64,000 nucleotides of DNA from the NCBI RefSeq assembly GCF_900199635.1, contig NZ_LT962687.1, forward strand, positions 2,542,541 through 2,606,540, in the 5' to 3' direction. Both the position numbers and the translations under genes were made by a program. The stretch's first letter is position 1, and the number at the start of each line of letters is the position of its first letter. The notes under the pieces are model-generated. The model saw only the letters and a list, made by a program, of their open reading frames with translations, did no database searches and was not told where the DNA came from. This document shows, piece after piece, positions 16,677 to 24,862 of this stretch. This stretch comes from Anaerotruncus massiliensis (ex Togo et al. 2026). Its GTDB lineage: Bacteria; Bacillota; Clostridia; Oscillospirales; Ruminococcaceae.

Positions 16677-16710
16677 GGAACCATAAAATTTTCTGATAAA
16701 CGGAGGAAGC

Positions 16711-17154
16711 ATGATGAACGAACAGGAAAACAAACTCCCACAGGAAGAGACCGAGGCGCCGGTGGAGCAGGCGCAGCCCGCCGCTCCGGAGGAGGCCGCG
16801 CCGGAATCCGCCGGCCCCATCCCCGCGGACAAACCGAAAAAGGCCGCCCGCTATACCCACCGGACGGCGAACACCCTCTACCGCCTGCACATCGGCGGGC
16901 TGGTCGTGACCGCGGTCTACCTGCTCAGCCAGCTCATCCTCACCCTCTCGAGCTATTTCACCCAGAAGTCCCAGCTCGACCTGATGATTGCGCTCGGGCA
17001 GACCAACCAGAGCATGTCCTCCCTCAACCTCTCCCTCTTCTATTCGCTGATCGGCATGGTCCTGCCGCTCGTCTGCCTCGTTGCCGTCTGCTTCCTCTTC
17101 CTCTTCTTTGCCGAGGTCGTCGAGCAGATGTCCATCCGCAACCAGAAGTCCTGA
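16711..17154 (+). CDS. Small membrane protein of unknown function
   Basis: A 147-residue protein not recognised. Residues 1-45 are acidic and Pro/Ala/Glu-rich and probably cytoplasmic. Two membrane segments follow, at about 62-84 (IGGLVVTAVYLLSQLILTL) and 108-134 (SLIGMVLPLVCLVAVCFLF). It lies 34 bases after cysK in the same direction with a CGGAGG site and ends at a strong terminator, so the two are probably co-transcribed. Confidence 0.65.
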   Translation: MMNEQENKLPQEETEAPVEQAQPAAPEEAAPESAGPIPADKPKKAARYTHRTANTLYRLHIGGLVVTAVYLLSQLILTLSSYFTQKSQLDLMIALGQTNQSMSSLNLSLFYSLIGMVLPLVCLVAVCFLFLFFAEVVEQMSIRNQKS

Positions 17155-17171
17155 CCCTTCGTCGGGACGGA

Positions 17172-17205
17172 AAAAGCCCCCGGCGCGAAAGCGCCGGGGG
17201 CTTTT
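17172..17205. terminator. Bidirectional terminator with GAAA tetraloop
   Basis: Arms AAAAGCCCCCGGCGC and GCGCCGGGGGCTTTT around GAAA; serves the cysK transcript (+) and the hydrolase gene (-). Confidence 0.95.
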
Positions 17206-17213
17206 GGTTTTCA

Positions 17214-18188
17214 TCAGGTCTCCGTGTCGTCCGGCTCCTCCTCTTCCTCCGGGGCGGGGACGAAGTGGTCGTCCAGCCAGCCGAGCAGCTCCTGCCAGAT
17301 CTGCTCGCGGCCCTGCTCCCCGAGCACCTCGTGGCGCGCCCCCTCGTAGAGCACCAGCTCCACGTCGGCGACCCCCGCCTTCACATAGCGGTCGTACACC
17401 TGCGTGGGGCCCCTGCCGTACTCGCCCACCGGGTCCATCGTGCCGGCGACGATATAGATGGGGGTCTGCCTGTCGACGCCGGCAAAGCAGGCGTTCTCGT
17501 TGCACTTTTTGAGCAGCGTGAACATGTCGGCCATGCCCGAGACGGTGAGCAGGTACCCGCAGCGCGGATCGTCGGCGTACCGCTCGACGAGCGCGGTGTT
17601 GCGGCTGAGCCACTCGTAGCCGGTGACGGCGGGGATGCAGCGGTCGTTATAGTGCCCGAAGACGAGGTGCTGGAGGTCGTGGTCGCGGTAGAGCTCGCCG
17701 TTCTTTTTGATCGAACGGGCGGCGAGCCTGCGCCCGAAGTCGACCCGCACGCCCGCGCGCGCGGTGCCGCAGAGCACGAGCCCGACGATCGTCCGGGGGT
17801 ATTTCGCGGCGTAGAGGCGGGCGACGAAGGAGCCCATGCTGTGCCCGAGCAGCACGACGGGCGCGCCGGGGACCTCGCTGCGGATGATCTTGTTGAACTT
17901 GTGCTGGTCGTCGACCAGCCGCTTCCAGCCGTCCTGCTCGGCGAAATAGCCGAGGTGCCCGTCGTCCCGCGCCGAGCGGCCGTGGCCGAGGTGGTCGACG
18001 CCGCACGCCGCGTACCCCTGCTGCGCGAGCCAGCGCATGAACTCGTGGTAGCGGCCCATGTGCTCGACCATGCCGTGGGAAATCTGCACGGCGGCGCGCA
18101 CCGGGCCCGCCGGGATATAAATCCATCCAAAGATGGTGTCGGTGCCGTTGGTGCTCCTGAATTCGATCTGCCTGACAGTGATGTTCAT
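17214..18188 (-). CDS. Alpha/beta hydrolase (monoacylglycerol lipase-like)
   Basis: A 324-residue serine hydrolase of the Hydrolase_4 type. The nucleophile elbow is LLGHSMGSFVARLYA near residue 122. The oxyanion HG motif is ISHGMVEHMGRYHEF, and the catalytic acid and histidine are expected in GTMDPVGEYG and GARHEVLGE. Members are often called lysophospholipase or monoglyceride lipase; the natural substrate is not known. The start at 18188 (MNITVRQIEF) avoids an upstream extension without a ribosome site. The C-terminus is an acidic tail (EEEEEPDDTET). Confidence 0.85.
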   Translation of the reverse strand: MNITVRQIEFRSTNGTDTIFGWIYIPAGPVRAAVQISHGMVEHMGRYHEFMRWLAQQGYAACGVDHLGHGRSARDDGHLGYFAEQDGWKRLVDDQHKFNKIIRSEVPGAPVVLLGHSMGSFVARLYAAKYPRTIVGLVLCGTARAGVRVDFGRRLAARSIKKNGELYRDHDLQHLVFGHYNDRCIPAVTGYEWLSRNTALVERYADDPRCGYLLTVSGMADMFTLLKKCNENACFAGVDRQTPIYIVAGTMDPVGEYGRGPTQVYDRYVKAGVADVELVLYEGARHEVLGEQGREQIWQELLGWLDDHFVPAPEEEEEPDDTET

Positions 18189-18228
18189 CTTGTTCGTTCC
18201 TCCCGCGGCAGGCGTCCTGCCGTCCGAT

Positions 18229-18663
18229 TCATCGCGCGCCGATCTCAATGGCCGCCGCGAATTCGCGGTCGACCACCTCGTGCAGCTCCCCCTTCTCGTT
18301 GACGGTGAAGAAGGTGACGTTCTGAAGCGTCTTCCACATCCGCACGAGGATCGAGCTCTCGTCCCGCGGCATGCCGGTGACCGCGTTGATCACCCGGTTC
18401 TCCCGGATCGAATGGACGATCGCGCTCTGCGGGTTGTTGGAAAATTCCACCGTCATTTTGGCGCCGTATTCCTTGGCGACGCCGAAGAGGTGTTCGAGCG
18501 CCGCGGGGTTGATCTGCGCGCCCGTCTTCATGACGCTGAGCACCGTGAGATCGGTCTTGCTCAGGTCCGCGATCACGCGCGCGGCCTTGATGATCCGCTC
18601 GCAGGTGAACTGGTCGGTGACCAGCACAAGGGTATTATAGACATTCGGCTGCGTCTGATTCAT
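18229..18663 (-). CDS. Universal-stress-like hypothetical protein
   Basis: A 144-residue soluble protein. The pattern is that of a Rossmann-like UspA fold: strand VYNTLVLVTD, helix ERIIKAARVIA, strand DLTVLSVMK, then FGVAKEYGAKMTVEFS. No ATP-binding GxxG signature is clear. The upstream in-frame extension is hydrophobic but is cut off here because GGAGG precedes the ATG at 18663. It lies 40 bases before the hydrolase gene in the same direction, possibly one transcript. Confidence 0.55.
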   Translation of the reverse strand: MNQTQPNVYNTLVLVTDQFTCERIIKAARVIADLSKTDLTVLSVMKTGAQINPAALEHLFGVAKEYGAKMTVEFSNNPQSAIVHSIRENRVINAVTGMPRDESSILVRMWKTLQNVTFFTVNEKGELHEVVDREFAAAIEIGAR

Positions 18664-18796
18664 GACGCCCTCCTCTATCCGGATCCGCCGGGGACGGCGG
18701 AATGTTTTCTTCCCAATCAGTATACAACAAAATTGTAAACAAATTATGATAAAGAACCCGATTTTTATAAAAAACCGCCGCCCGTCCGATACCGAC

Positions 18797-18827
18797 AAAA
18801 ACCGCGCCCCGCAAGGCGGGGCGCGGT
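18797..18827 (-). terminator. Terminator after htrA
   Basis: Arms ACCGCGCCCCGC and GCGGGGCGCGGT with an AAG loop; read on the minus strand it is followed by TTTTT. It lies downstream of the htrA stop codon. Confidence 0.85.
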
Positions 18828-18867
18828 ACAGGAAAGGAGGCCGCGGCCGGCCGGTCCGCGCGGACCG

Positions 18868-20511
18868 TCAGCCGAAGAACTGGTTGAAGAAGTCCTCGAA
18901 TTCGTCGTAGCTGTCGCCGTAATCGTCATAGCCGTTCCCATAGGGGTTCTGGCCGTTGCCGTAGGGGTTCTGCCCGTAGGCGTCCGACGGGTCCTGGACG
19001 CCGCCCTGCGTTGAAACGCTGTCCCCCAGGTCCTCCATCAGCGCGACGGTGACGGTGAAGAATTTCCCCTCCGCGTTGGGGCGCTGGCTCGGGCGGTAGA
19101 CCTCAAGCTCGACGGTGTCGCCCGGCTTTTTGCCCTCGATCTCCGCCGAAAGGTCCTGCGTGCCGGTGATGTCCTTGCCGTTCACCTTGGTGATGATGTC
19201 GCCCGGGACGACGCCCTTTTTGGAGATGTCGGAGCCCTCCTCGGTCGACTGCACGAAGAGGCCGGTGGGCACGTGGTTGAGGCGCGCGAGCACCTCGTCG
19301 ACCTCGGTCGCGTAGATGCCCAGACGGACCCGTCCGGTGACGCGTCCGTAGGCGATCAGGTCGTCGACAATCGGCTTGACCTCGTTGGAGGGAATCGCAA
19401 AGCCCATGCCCTCGGCGCCGGTCGCGATGACCTTTGCGGAGTTGATGCCGATGACCTGGCCGTATTCATTGACCAGCGCGCCGCCCGAGTTGCCCGGGTT
19501 GATCGCCGCGTCGGTCTGGATGAGGTTGGTGTAGTGGGTCACGGTGGTGCCGTTCTGGCCGCCCGCCGTGATCTGGCGGTTGAGCCCCGAGACGATGCCC
19601 TGCGTCACGCTGCCCGCGAAGTCCATCGACTGCGGGTTGCCGATCGCAAGCACCTTTTCGCCCATCTTGACCTGGTCGGAGTTGCCGAAGGTCGCCGCGG
19701 GCAGGTTCTCGGCGTCGACCTTGACGACCGCGAGGTCGGTCTTGCTGTCCGAGCCGACCAGCCGCCCCTCATAGGAGGTGCCGTCGCCCAACTGCACGGT
19801 GATCCCCTTCGCGCCCTCGACCACATGCGCGTTGGTCACGATGTAGCCGTCCTCGCGGATGATGATCCCGCTGCCCATGCCCTCGGCCTGGTAGTTCTGG
19901 TAGTTCACGTAGGTGGTGATCGCCACGACGGAGGGGGAGACCTTTTCGATGATCTCCTCGCTCGACAGCTTGCCGCCCGGCAGCGATTCCCCGGCCGACT
20001 GCGGCTTATCCTGCAGCGTGATGCCCGGCAGGTCGTCGGCCGGAACGTTCAGCGTCGGGCCGTTGTCCGACGCGGGCGGAGCGCCCGCGTCCTTCCTCAT
20101 GCTGCTGTAGATCCCGATGCTCGTCAGCGACACCAGCGACACCACCAGCACCGACGCCAGAATGATCCCGAAGACCATCAGGCCCTTGTTGCGGCGGCGC
20201 GGCTTGGCCTTGGCCGCCTGCTCGTAGTCGGAGATGTTCCACTGGTAGGCGTCCCGGCGCTGCGCGCTGCGCCCGTCGGGACGCTGCCAGCCGCCGCTCG
20301 CCGAATACTGGTTGGGGGTCAGGTCCTGCGGCGGCTCCTGCCGCCCGCTCTCCTCCGTCCCCGCGGCGCCGCGCTCATAGGGAGGGCGGTAGCCCTGCCC
20401 CTCGTTCTGCGGAGGCACGTTCCACACATGCTGCCCGCCAGCCGGACCGCTCTCCGCCGAACCGTTTTCCTTCTCGTGCGGATTTTCGTTCGGATTGTAA
20501 TAATCGCTCAT
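18868..20511 (-). CDS. htrA: HtrA/DegP-type membrane-anchored serine protease
   Basis: An envelope quality-control protease, 547 residues. A long polar N-terminal cytoplasmic region (1-108, rich in Pro/Gln/Gly) precedes one membrane span (about 110-136). The trypsin-like domain carries His229 (TNAHVV), Asp259 (SKTDLAVV) and Ser342 (NPGNSGGA). One PDZ domain follows at about 380-480 (GVVPGDIITKVNGKDI). The tail is low-complexity, with NPYGNGQNPYGNGYDDYG repeats and acidic-aromatic residues. Start chosen at 20511 (MSDYYNPNE) after an AAAGG site. Repeat DNA lies upstream; a TATACT -10-like motif is visible near 20575 but no firm -35. Confidence 0.95.
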   Translation of the reverse strand: MSDYYNPNENPHEKENGSAESGPAGGQHVWNVPPQNEGQGYRPPYERGAAGTEESGRQEPPQDLTPNQYSASGGWQRPDGRSAQRRDAYQWNISDYEQAAKAKPRRRNKGLMVFGIILASVLVVSLVSLTSIGIYSSMRKDAGAPPASDNGPTLNVPADDLPGITLQDKPQSAGESLPGGKLSSEEIIEKVSPSVVAITTYVNYQNYQAEGMGSGIIIREDGYIVTNAHVVEGAKGITVQLGDGTSYEGRLVGSDSKTDLAVVKVDAENLPAATFGNSDQVKMGEKVLAIGNPQSMDFAGSVTQGIVSGLNRQITAGGQNGTTVTHYTNLIQTDAAINPGNSGGALVNEYGQVIGINSAKVIATGAEGMGFAIPSNEVKPIVDDLIAYGRVTGRVRLGIYATEVDEVLARLNHVPTGLFVQSTEEGSDISKKGVVPGDIITKVNGKDITGTQDLSAEIEGKKPGDTVELEVYRPSQRPNAEGKFFTVTVALMEDLGDSVSTQGGVQDPSDAYGQNPYGNGQNPYGNGYDDYGDSYDEFEDFFNQFFG

Positions 20512-20653
20512 ATATCTCATACCTTTCACGGTTGGATTCCGCCTGTGGAGGCGTCCTTTTTTTGTTCTTCTGGCGTTAGTATACCGCAGATTTGTTGCAA
20601 TAAAATAGATGAGATTTAAAAGAATTATTCATATCTGTTGAAGAATTTGTGAA

Positions 20654-20700
20654 CCCGGGGACTTTTGAAAAAGTCCCCGGGACCCGAAAACTTTTATCAG
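20654..20700 (+). repeat. Hairpin-plus-tail element, copy 2
   Basis: Stem CCCGGGGACTT/AAGTCCCCGGG (20654-20681) followed by the tail ACCCGAAAACTTTTATCAGG, matching 7195-7243. Confidence 0.8.
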
Positions 20701-20877
20701 GCCGGCCACCCTTCCCCACCGCCGCCTCTGCCCGTGCCGCCGGGCCAGGGGAACTCTGCCGCACGGGCGGATAAAGTCCCCGGGACCCGAAAACTTTTAT
20801 CAGGCCGGCCACCCCTCCTCACTGCCGCCTCTGCCCGTGCCGCCGGGCCAGGGGAACTCCGCCGCACGGGCGGCGCG
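20672..20877. repeat. 103-bp tandem repeat, two units
   Basis: AGTCCCCGGGACCCGAAAAC starts at 20672 and again at 20775. Both units continue with CAGGCCGGCCACC, CTGCCCGTGCCGCCGGGCCA and GCCGCACGGGCGG, differing at only a few bases. Within each unit CCCGTGC and GCACGGG form a stem. Confidence 0.9.
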
Positions 20878-20903
20878 AAACCGTGGGGCGCGACGGCTTG
20901 ATT

Positions 20904-20948
20904 GAATCAAAAGTTTCGGGGTCCGGGGGGCTTTTCAAAGCCCCCCGG
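20904..20948 (-). repeat. Hairpin-plus-tail element, copy 3 (inverted)
   Basis: Stem CCGGGGGGCTTT/AAAGCCCCCCGG (20923-20948) abuts the histidine kinase stop codon. Read on the minus strand it is followed by ACCCCGAAACTTTTGATTCA. It may double as the kinase gene's transcript end. Confidence 0.75.
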
Positions 20949-22388
20949 TCAGTTCTTTTTGCTCTTATGGGGCTTGGGGATGGTGAAGACGAACTCGCAG
21001 TATTCGCCCTCGACCGAGCGGACGATGATGTCGCCGCCGTGCAGGTTGACGATCGAGCGGACGATGTGAAGCCCGAGTCCGGCGCCGCCCTTGTCGCGGC
21101 TGCGGGACTTGTCGGCCTTGTAGAAGCGGTCGAAGATGTGGGGAATCTCGTCCTTGGGGATGCCGTCGCCGGTGTTGCGGATGCCGACGGAGGTATAGCT
21201 GTCGTCCTCCGAGTAGTTCACGTCGATAAAGCCGCCCTCGTTGCAGAATTTGACGGCGTTTTCGATGAGGTTGTAGACCACCTGATGGATGAGGTCGGGG
21301 TCGGCCTCGACCATGACCTTGCCGCCGTCGAGGCCGCGCACCTCGATGTTCTTCGCCTCGAGCGGCTGCTCAAAGGTAAAGACGGTGCGGATGACCGTGT
21401 CGTTCACGTCGAAGAGGTCGGGCCTCAGCTCCAGTTCGCCCGCCTCGATGCGGGCGATGTTGAGCATCGAGCGCACGAGCCGCGAGAGCCGCTTGATCTC
21501 TTCCGAGACGATTTTGAGGTAGTCGTCCCGCTTTTCGGGCGGGATGGTGCCGTCGAGGATGCCGTCGATAAAGCCCGCGATGGTCGTCATCGGCGTGCGC
21601 AGCTCATGGGAGACGTTGGCGGTGAAGGAGCGGCGCGCCACCTCGGTGGTGGCCAGCGAGGTGGCCATATTGTTGAAGGAGATCGCGAGCTGCCCGATCT
21701 CGTCGTAGCTCTCCACCGGCACCCGCACGGTGAAATCCCCCTTGGAGAAGCTCTGGGTCGCGGCGACCATCTTGCGCAGCGGGCGCACGAGGTCGGCGGT
21801 GATGAAATAGACCGCCGCGAACGCGAGGATCAGCACGGCGAGCGAGCTGATGATGAACATCTTGAGGATTTCCTTGAGGAAGACGGTCAGCGTGCCCGCG
21901 GAGGCGGACGCGAAGATGACCGCCGCCGGGACGCCGCTCTCGGTCTTGACGGGGATGCCCACCGTATAGTGGTTCTGGGAGTAGAGCCCCCCGACCTTGC
22001 CGACCTCCTGGTATTCGCCCGCGGCGCACGCCTCGGAGATGATGTTCTTCGGGATGTCCACCTCGTTGTAATCCGAATGGGAGCCGCTCACGAAGAGCAG
22101 CAGCTTGCCGTCGGTGTTGGCAAGGTAGATATCGGCCTCGATCGCGTCCGCGAGGATGGTGTAGCGCGGCAGCACGACCGCCGGGGTCACCCCCTGGTAG
22201 AGGTTGGAGCGGAAGTCCGCGTAGGTGAGCTCGGCCGCCTGCTGGGCGTTGTGCTCAAGCAGACGGTAACGGTCCTGCTTGAAGTACTGGCTGGCGAACG
22301 CCAGCAGCACCGCGCCCAGAATCGTGATGCTCAAAAGGATGATCGCGGCGATGGTGATGAAGTGTTTACTGAAGAGCGTTTTTTGCAT
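20949..22388 (-). CDS. Sensor histidine kinase
   Basis: A 479-residue membrane kinase. It has a membrane span at about 11-33, an extracellular sensor region of about 140 residues, a second span at about 174-197, HAMP to about 250, the HisKA box with phospho-acceptor His261 (SHELRTPMTT), and a HATPase domain with N box NLIENAVKF, DRFYKADKSRSRDKGG and GLGLHIVRSI. The cognate regulator gene lies upstream, but an intrinsic terminator separates them. The signal is unknown; the sensor shows no recognised domain. Confidence 0.93.
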   Translation of the reverse strand: MQKTLFSKHFITIAAIILLSITILGAVLLAFASQYFKQDRYRLLEHNAQQAAELTYADFRSNLYQGVTPAVVLPRYTILADAIEADIYLANTDGKLLLFVSGSHSDYNEVDIPKNIISEACAAGEYQEVGKVGGLYSQNHYTVGIPVKTESGVPAAVIFASASAGTLTVFLKEILKMFIISSLAVLILAFAAVYFITADLVRPLRKMVAATQSFSKGDFTVRVPVESYDEIGQLAISFNNMATSLATTEVARRSFTANVSHELRTPMTTIAGFIDGILDGTIPPEKRDDYLKIVSEEIKRLSRLVRSMLNIARIEAGELELRPDLFDVNDTVIRTVFTFEQPLEAKNIEVRGLDGGKVMVEADPDLIHQVVYNLIENAVKFCNEGGFIDVNYSEDDSYTSVGIRNTGDGIPKDEIPHIFDRFYKADKSRSRDKGGAGLGLHIVRSIVNLHGGDIIVRSVEGEYCEFVFTIPKPHKSKKN

Positions 22389-22420
22389 ACCCGACCCACT
22401 TTTCTGATTGTTTGATGCGA

Positions 22421-22445
22421 AAAAGGGCGGGCTTGCCGCCCGCCC
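22421..22445 (-). terminator. Terminator between response regulator and kinase genes
   Basis: The arms GGGCGGGC (22425-22432) and GCCCGCCC (22438-22445) are followed, on the minus strand, by TTTTT. It lies 15 bases after the regulator stop codon and 32 bases before the kinase start. Confidence 0.8.
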
Positions 22446-22460
22446 CGCGTGATCAACAGG

Positions 22461-23153
22461 TTATTCCTTGACCTCGAATTTGTAGCCGACTCCCCACACG
22501 GTTTTGAGGGTCCACTGGTCTGAGACGCCCTCGAGCTTTTCACGCAGGCGCTTGATGTGCACGTCGACCGTGCGGCTGTCGCCGTAGTACTCGAAGCCCC
22601 ACACCTCGTCCAGCAGCTGGTCGCGGGTGTAGACGCGGTTGGGATTGCTCGCCAGGTGGTAGAGCAGCTCGAGCTCCTTGGGCGGCGTGTCGATCACCTT
22701 GCCGTCCACCTTGAGCTCGTATTTGGTCATATTCACGACCAGCTTGTCGTAGCTGACCTCCTTGACGTCCGCCTCCGCGGCCGTTTTGCCGGTGCGCCGC
22801 ATGATCGCCTTGATGCGCGCGACGATCTCCTTGGGGTCGAAGGGCTTGACCACATAGTCGTCCGACCCGAGCTCGAGCCCGAGCACCTTGTCGAACGTCT
22901 CCCCCTTGGCGGTGATCATGATGATCGGCATGTTGGATTTTTTGCGGACCTCCCGGCAGACCTGCCAGCCGTCCAGCTTGGGCATCATGATGTCCAGCAG
23001 CATGAGATCGGGATTTTCAGAAGAGAATTTTGCGAGCGCCTCTTCCCCGTCGTTGGCGATCACGACCGCGTAGCCCTCCTTCTCGAGATAGAGCCGGAGC
23101 AGCTCGCAGATATTGCGATCATCGTCGCAGACCAGGATTTTCCCGATTGACAT
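22461..23153 (-). CDS. OmpR/PhoB-family response regulator
   Basis: A 230-residue regulator. The receiver domain starts KILVCDDDRN, with phospho-acceptor Asp54 in MLLDIMMPKLDG and the conserved lysine in DDYVVKPFDPKE. The C-terminal winged helix has LELLYHLASNPNRVYTR and DVHIKRLREKLEG. The start at 23153 (MSIGKI) has GGGGG upstream; an ATG five codons earlier is possible. A perfect TATAAT at 23213-23218 with an overlapping TCACC-N6-GGTGA inverted repeat suggests an autoregulated promoter. Confidence 0.93.
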   Translation of the reverse strand: MSIGKILVCDDDRNICELLRLYLEKEGYAVVIANDGEEALAKFSSENPDLMLLDIMMPKLDGWQVCREVRKKSNMPIIMITAKGETFDKVLGLELGSDDYVVKPFDPKEIVARIKAIMRRTGKTAAEADVKEVSYDKLVVNMTKYELKVDGKVIDTPPKELELLYHLASNPNRVYTRDQLLDEVWGFEYYGDSRTVDVHIKRLREKLEGVSDQWTLKTVWGVGYKFEVKE

Positions 23154-23212
23154 GTCTGGTACCCCCATTCTGCCCGCCGCAACAGGCAGATTATTTGCTT
23201 TATCATATCACA

Positions 23213-23242
23213 ATTATAGCGGAAAATCACCCGTTTTGGTGA
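23213..23242 (-). promoter_or_regulatory. Promoter and possible operator of the two-component system
   Basis: TATAAT at 23213-23218 on the minus strand; no good -35 is present. TCACC-N6-GGTGA (23227-23242) occupies the -35 region, suggesting an activator-dependent or self-regulated promoter. Confidence 0.45.
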
Positions 23243-23302
23243 ATATTTTTTGAATGGGGATTGTCCAAACTGCAAAGAAACGCCCGCCGCGCGCGCATCC
23301 GT

Positions 23303-23338
23303 AAAAAAGAAGGGCGGGCGCTCACGCGCCCGCCCTTC
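23303..23338 (-). terminator. Terminator of the secreted-protein gene
   Basis: Arms GAAGGGCGGGCGC and GCGCCCGCCCTTC; on the minus strand followed by TTTTTT. Confidence 0.92.
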
Positions 23339-23355
23339 CGGCGGCCCGGTTCCGC

Positions 23356-24570
23356 TTATTTCGCAAAGGAGGGGAGGAACGCCTTGGCGGGAGCCGCGGG
23401 CGCCTCCTCCGCGGGGGCTTCCTCCGCCGTCTCCGCGGGGGCCTCGACCGCTTCCTCAGCGGCCGCCGGCTTCTCCGCGATGATGTAGGTGCCGAGCTCG
23501 CGGGTCTTCAGCTCAAAGACCCAGTCGCCGTCGTCCGTCTCGTGGATCCTCCCCTTGCCGGTGATGTCCACAAGCGCGCCGTCCACTACCTGGTAAACCA
23601 CAATCGAATCCTCGTCGACCGACAGCTCCCCATCCTCATTGAGGAAGGGGATGCGCAGCCTGAGGGAGGCGCGGCTCGTCGCAGCGATCTTCGGATTGCC
23701 GATAAAATCAAAGAGGTAGGCGTCCTGGTCCGCAAAATATTCCGCGTACTCCTGGTCGTCCCATTTGGTGGTCATCTTTGGGAAGAACTTCTTCGCGTCG
23801 TCGTCGCTCGTGAAGTTGAGCCACGCCAGCGTGTCCTTTTCGTCCTCCCAGGTGATCTCGTTGTCCTCATTCTTCTGCGGCTTCACAACCACGCCGCCGT
23901 CGCCCGCCTTGAAATCCGCGTCCGCGCTGCGTTCGCCGTTGCCCATGAAAAATTTCAGGCCCATCGTCATTTTGGAGCCCGGCGCGTAGACCCCCTGCGC
24001 GAGGTCCTTAAAAGCCACGTCCCCTTCGGAAGCCCCGTTGAGCTCCTCCAGCGTGTCAAAACCGTAGTGGCCCTTTACGCCGTTTCCGGGCTCCCCGTCT
24101 TCAGCCGATATGGAGTCGACCAGATAGCGCTTGGCCGTAAAGGTGACCGACGGCGTCAGCTTGAACTCGTCGCCGCTGAAATCCTGCGCGAGCTCGATTT
24201 TGAGCGCGTGGCAGCGCCAGCCGCGGACCTCGAATTTCTTCTCCACAAAGCTGATTTTTTTGATCATTTTGGCGTTGTTGTCGCCCTTGTCGAACTTCAC
24301 CTTGTAGTTGTCCCTGTCACCGTACCACGCCCCGACCTCGTCGGGGTCGTCCGGGTTCTCCCCGGCGAAGATGCGGAAGGGCAGATAGACGGTGCTGTCC
24401 GGCGGAATCAGGTCCTCCGGGTCATAACGATTTCCGTCGCCGTCGTAAAGGACGCCTGCGTCAAGGTCGGGGATCGAAAGATCGACCTTCTCCGCGTCCG
24501 CCGCAAAGGCGGTCACGCCGAGCGGCAGGGCCAGCGCGAGCGCGAGGACCAGCGCCAACAGTTTTTTCAT
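23356..24570 (-). CDS. Secreted protein of unknown function with Ala/Pro/Glu tail
   Basis: A 404-residue precursor. The start MKKLLALVLALALALPLG with GAGGAGG upstream gives a signal peptide ending at AFAADA (about residue 24). The mature part is acidic, rich in aspartate and beta-prone. Residues about 370-395 form an Ala/Glu/Pro repeat (EAPAETAEEAPAEEAPAAP) like a cell-wall-spanning linker, yet no LPXTG or SLH motif follows (it ends FLPSFAK). I do not recognise the family. It stands alone, with its own promoters and terminator. Confidence 0.75.
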   Translation of the reverse strand: MKKLLALVLALALALPLGVTAFAADAEKVDLSIPDLDAGVLYDGDGNRYDPEDLIPPDSTVYLPFRIFAGENPDDPDEVGAWYGDRDNYKVKFDKGDNNAKMIKKISFVEKKFEVRGWRCHALKIELAQDFSGDEFKLTPSVTFTAKRYLVDSISAEDGEPGNGVKGHYGFDTLEELNGASEGDVAFKDLAQGVYAPGSKMTMGLKFFMGNGERSADADFKAGDGGVVVKPQKNEDNEITWEDEKDTLAWLNFTSDDDAKKFFPKMTTKWDDQEYAEYFADQDAYLFDFIGNPKIAATSRASLRLRIPFLNEDGELSVDEDSIVVYQVVDGALVDITGKGRIHETDDGDWVFELKTRELGTYIIAEKPAAAEEAVEAPAETAEEAPAEEAPAAPAKAFLPSFAK

Positions 24571-24862
24571 TCTGGTTGCCTCCTCATACTTATTCATCAT
24601 TATACACACCGGATAATCCAACCGTCATTTTACACAAAAATGTGAGCGGCTATCCAAACAATAGTATAGCCGCCGTCCGTTCGTCCTGTCAACCCGGCTT
24701 TTTGGGGGTGTTTTTGCGGTTTTCTTTGTGCATCTTTTTGGCTCCGGTTTTTTCATATACGTTTTTTGCATGAATATCCGTCGCCCACAGCCGGGCGAAA
24801 CCGCTTGCGCGCCGCGCGTTTTTCCTGTATAATGAGCAGTTGTAAGATCGGAGGAATCAGCC
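24571..24862. promoter_or_regulatory. Divergent promoter region, secreted-protein gene and ychF
   Basis: On the minus strand TTGACA with an 18-bp spacer to TATACT (around 24665-24694), and a second TATAAT near 24601 with a weak ATGACG -35, could both serve the secreted protein. On the plus strand TTGCGC (24805-24810), a 17-bp spacer and TATAAT (24828-24833) form the ychF promoter. No gene lies in this region. Confidence 0.7.

Larger units (their letters stand above)
20512..20948. repeat. Repeat-filled gap between htrA and the histidine kinase gene
   Basis: This 437-bp stretch carries the probable htrA promoter region (20530-20630, AT-richer), a hairpin-plus-tail element, two 103-bp tandem units and an inverted hairpin-plus-tail copy next to the kinase stop codon. 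No gene is supported. Confidence 0.75.
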
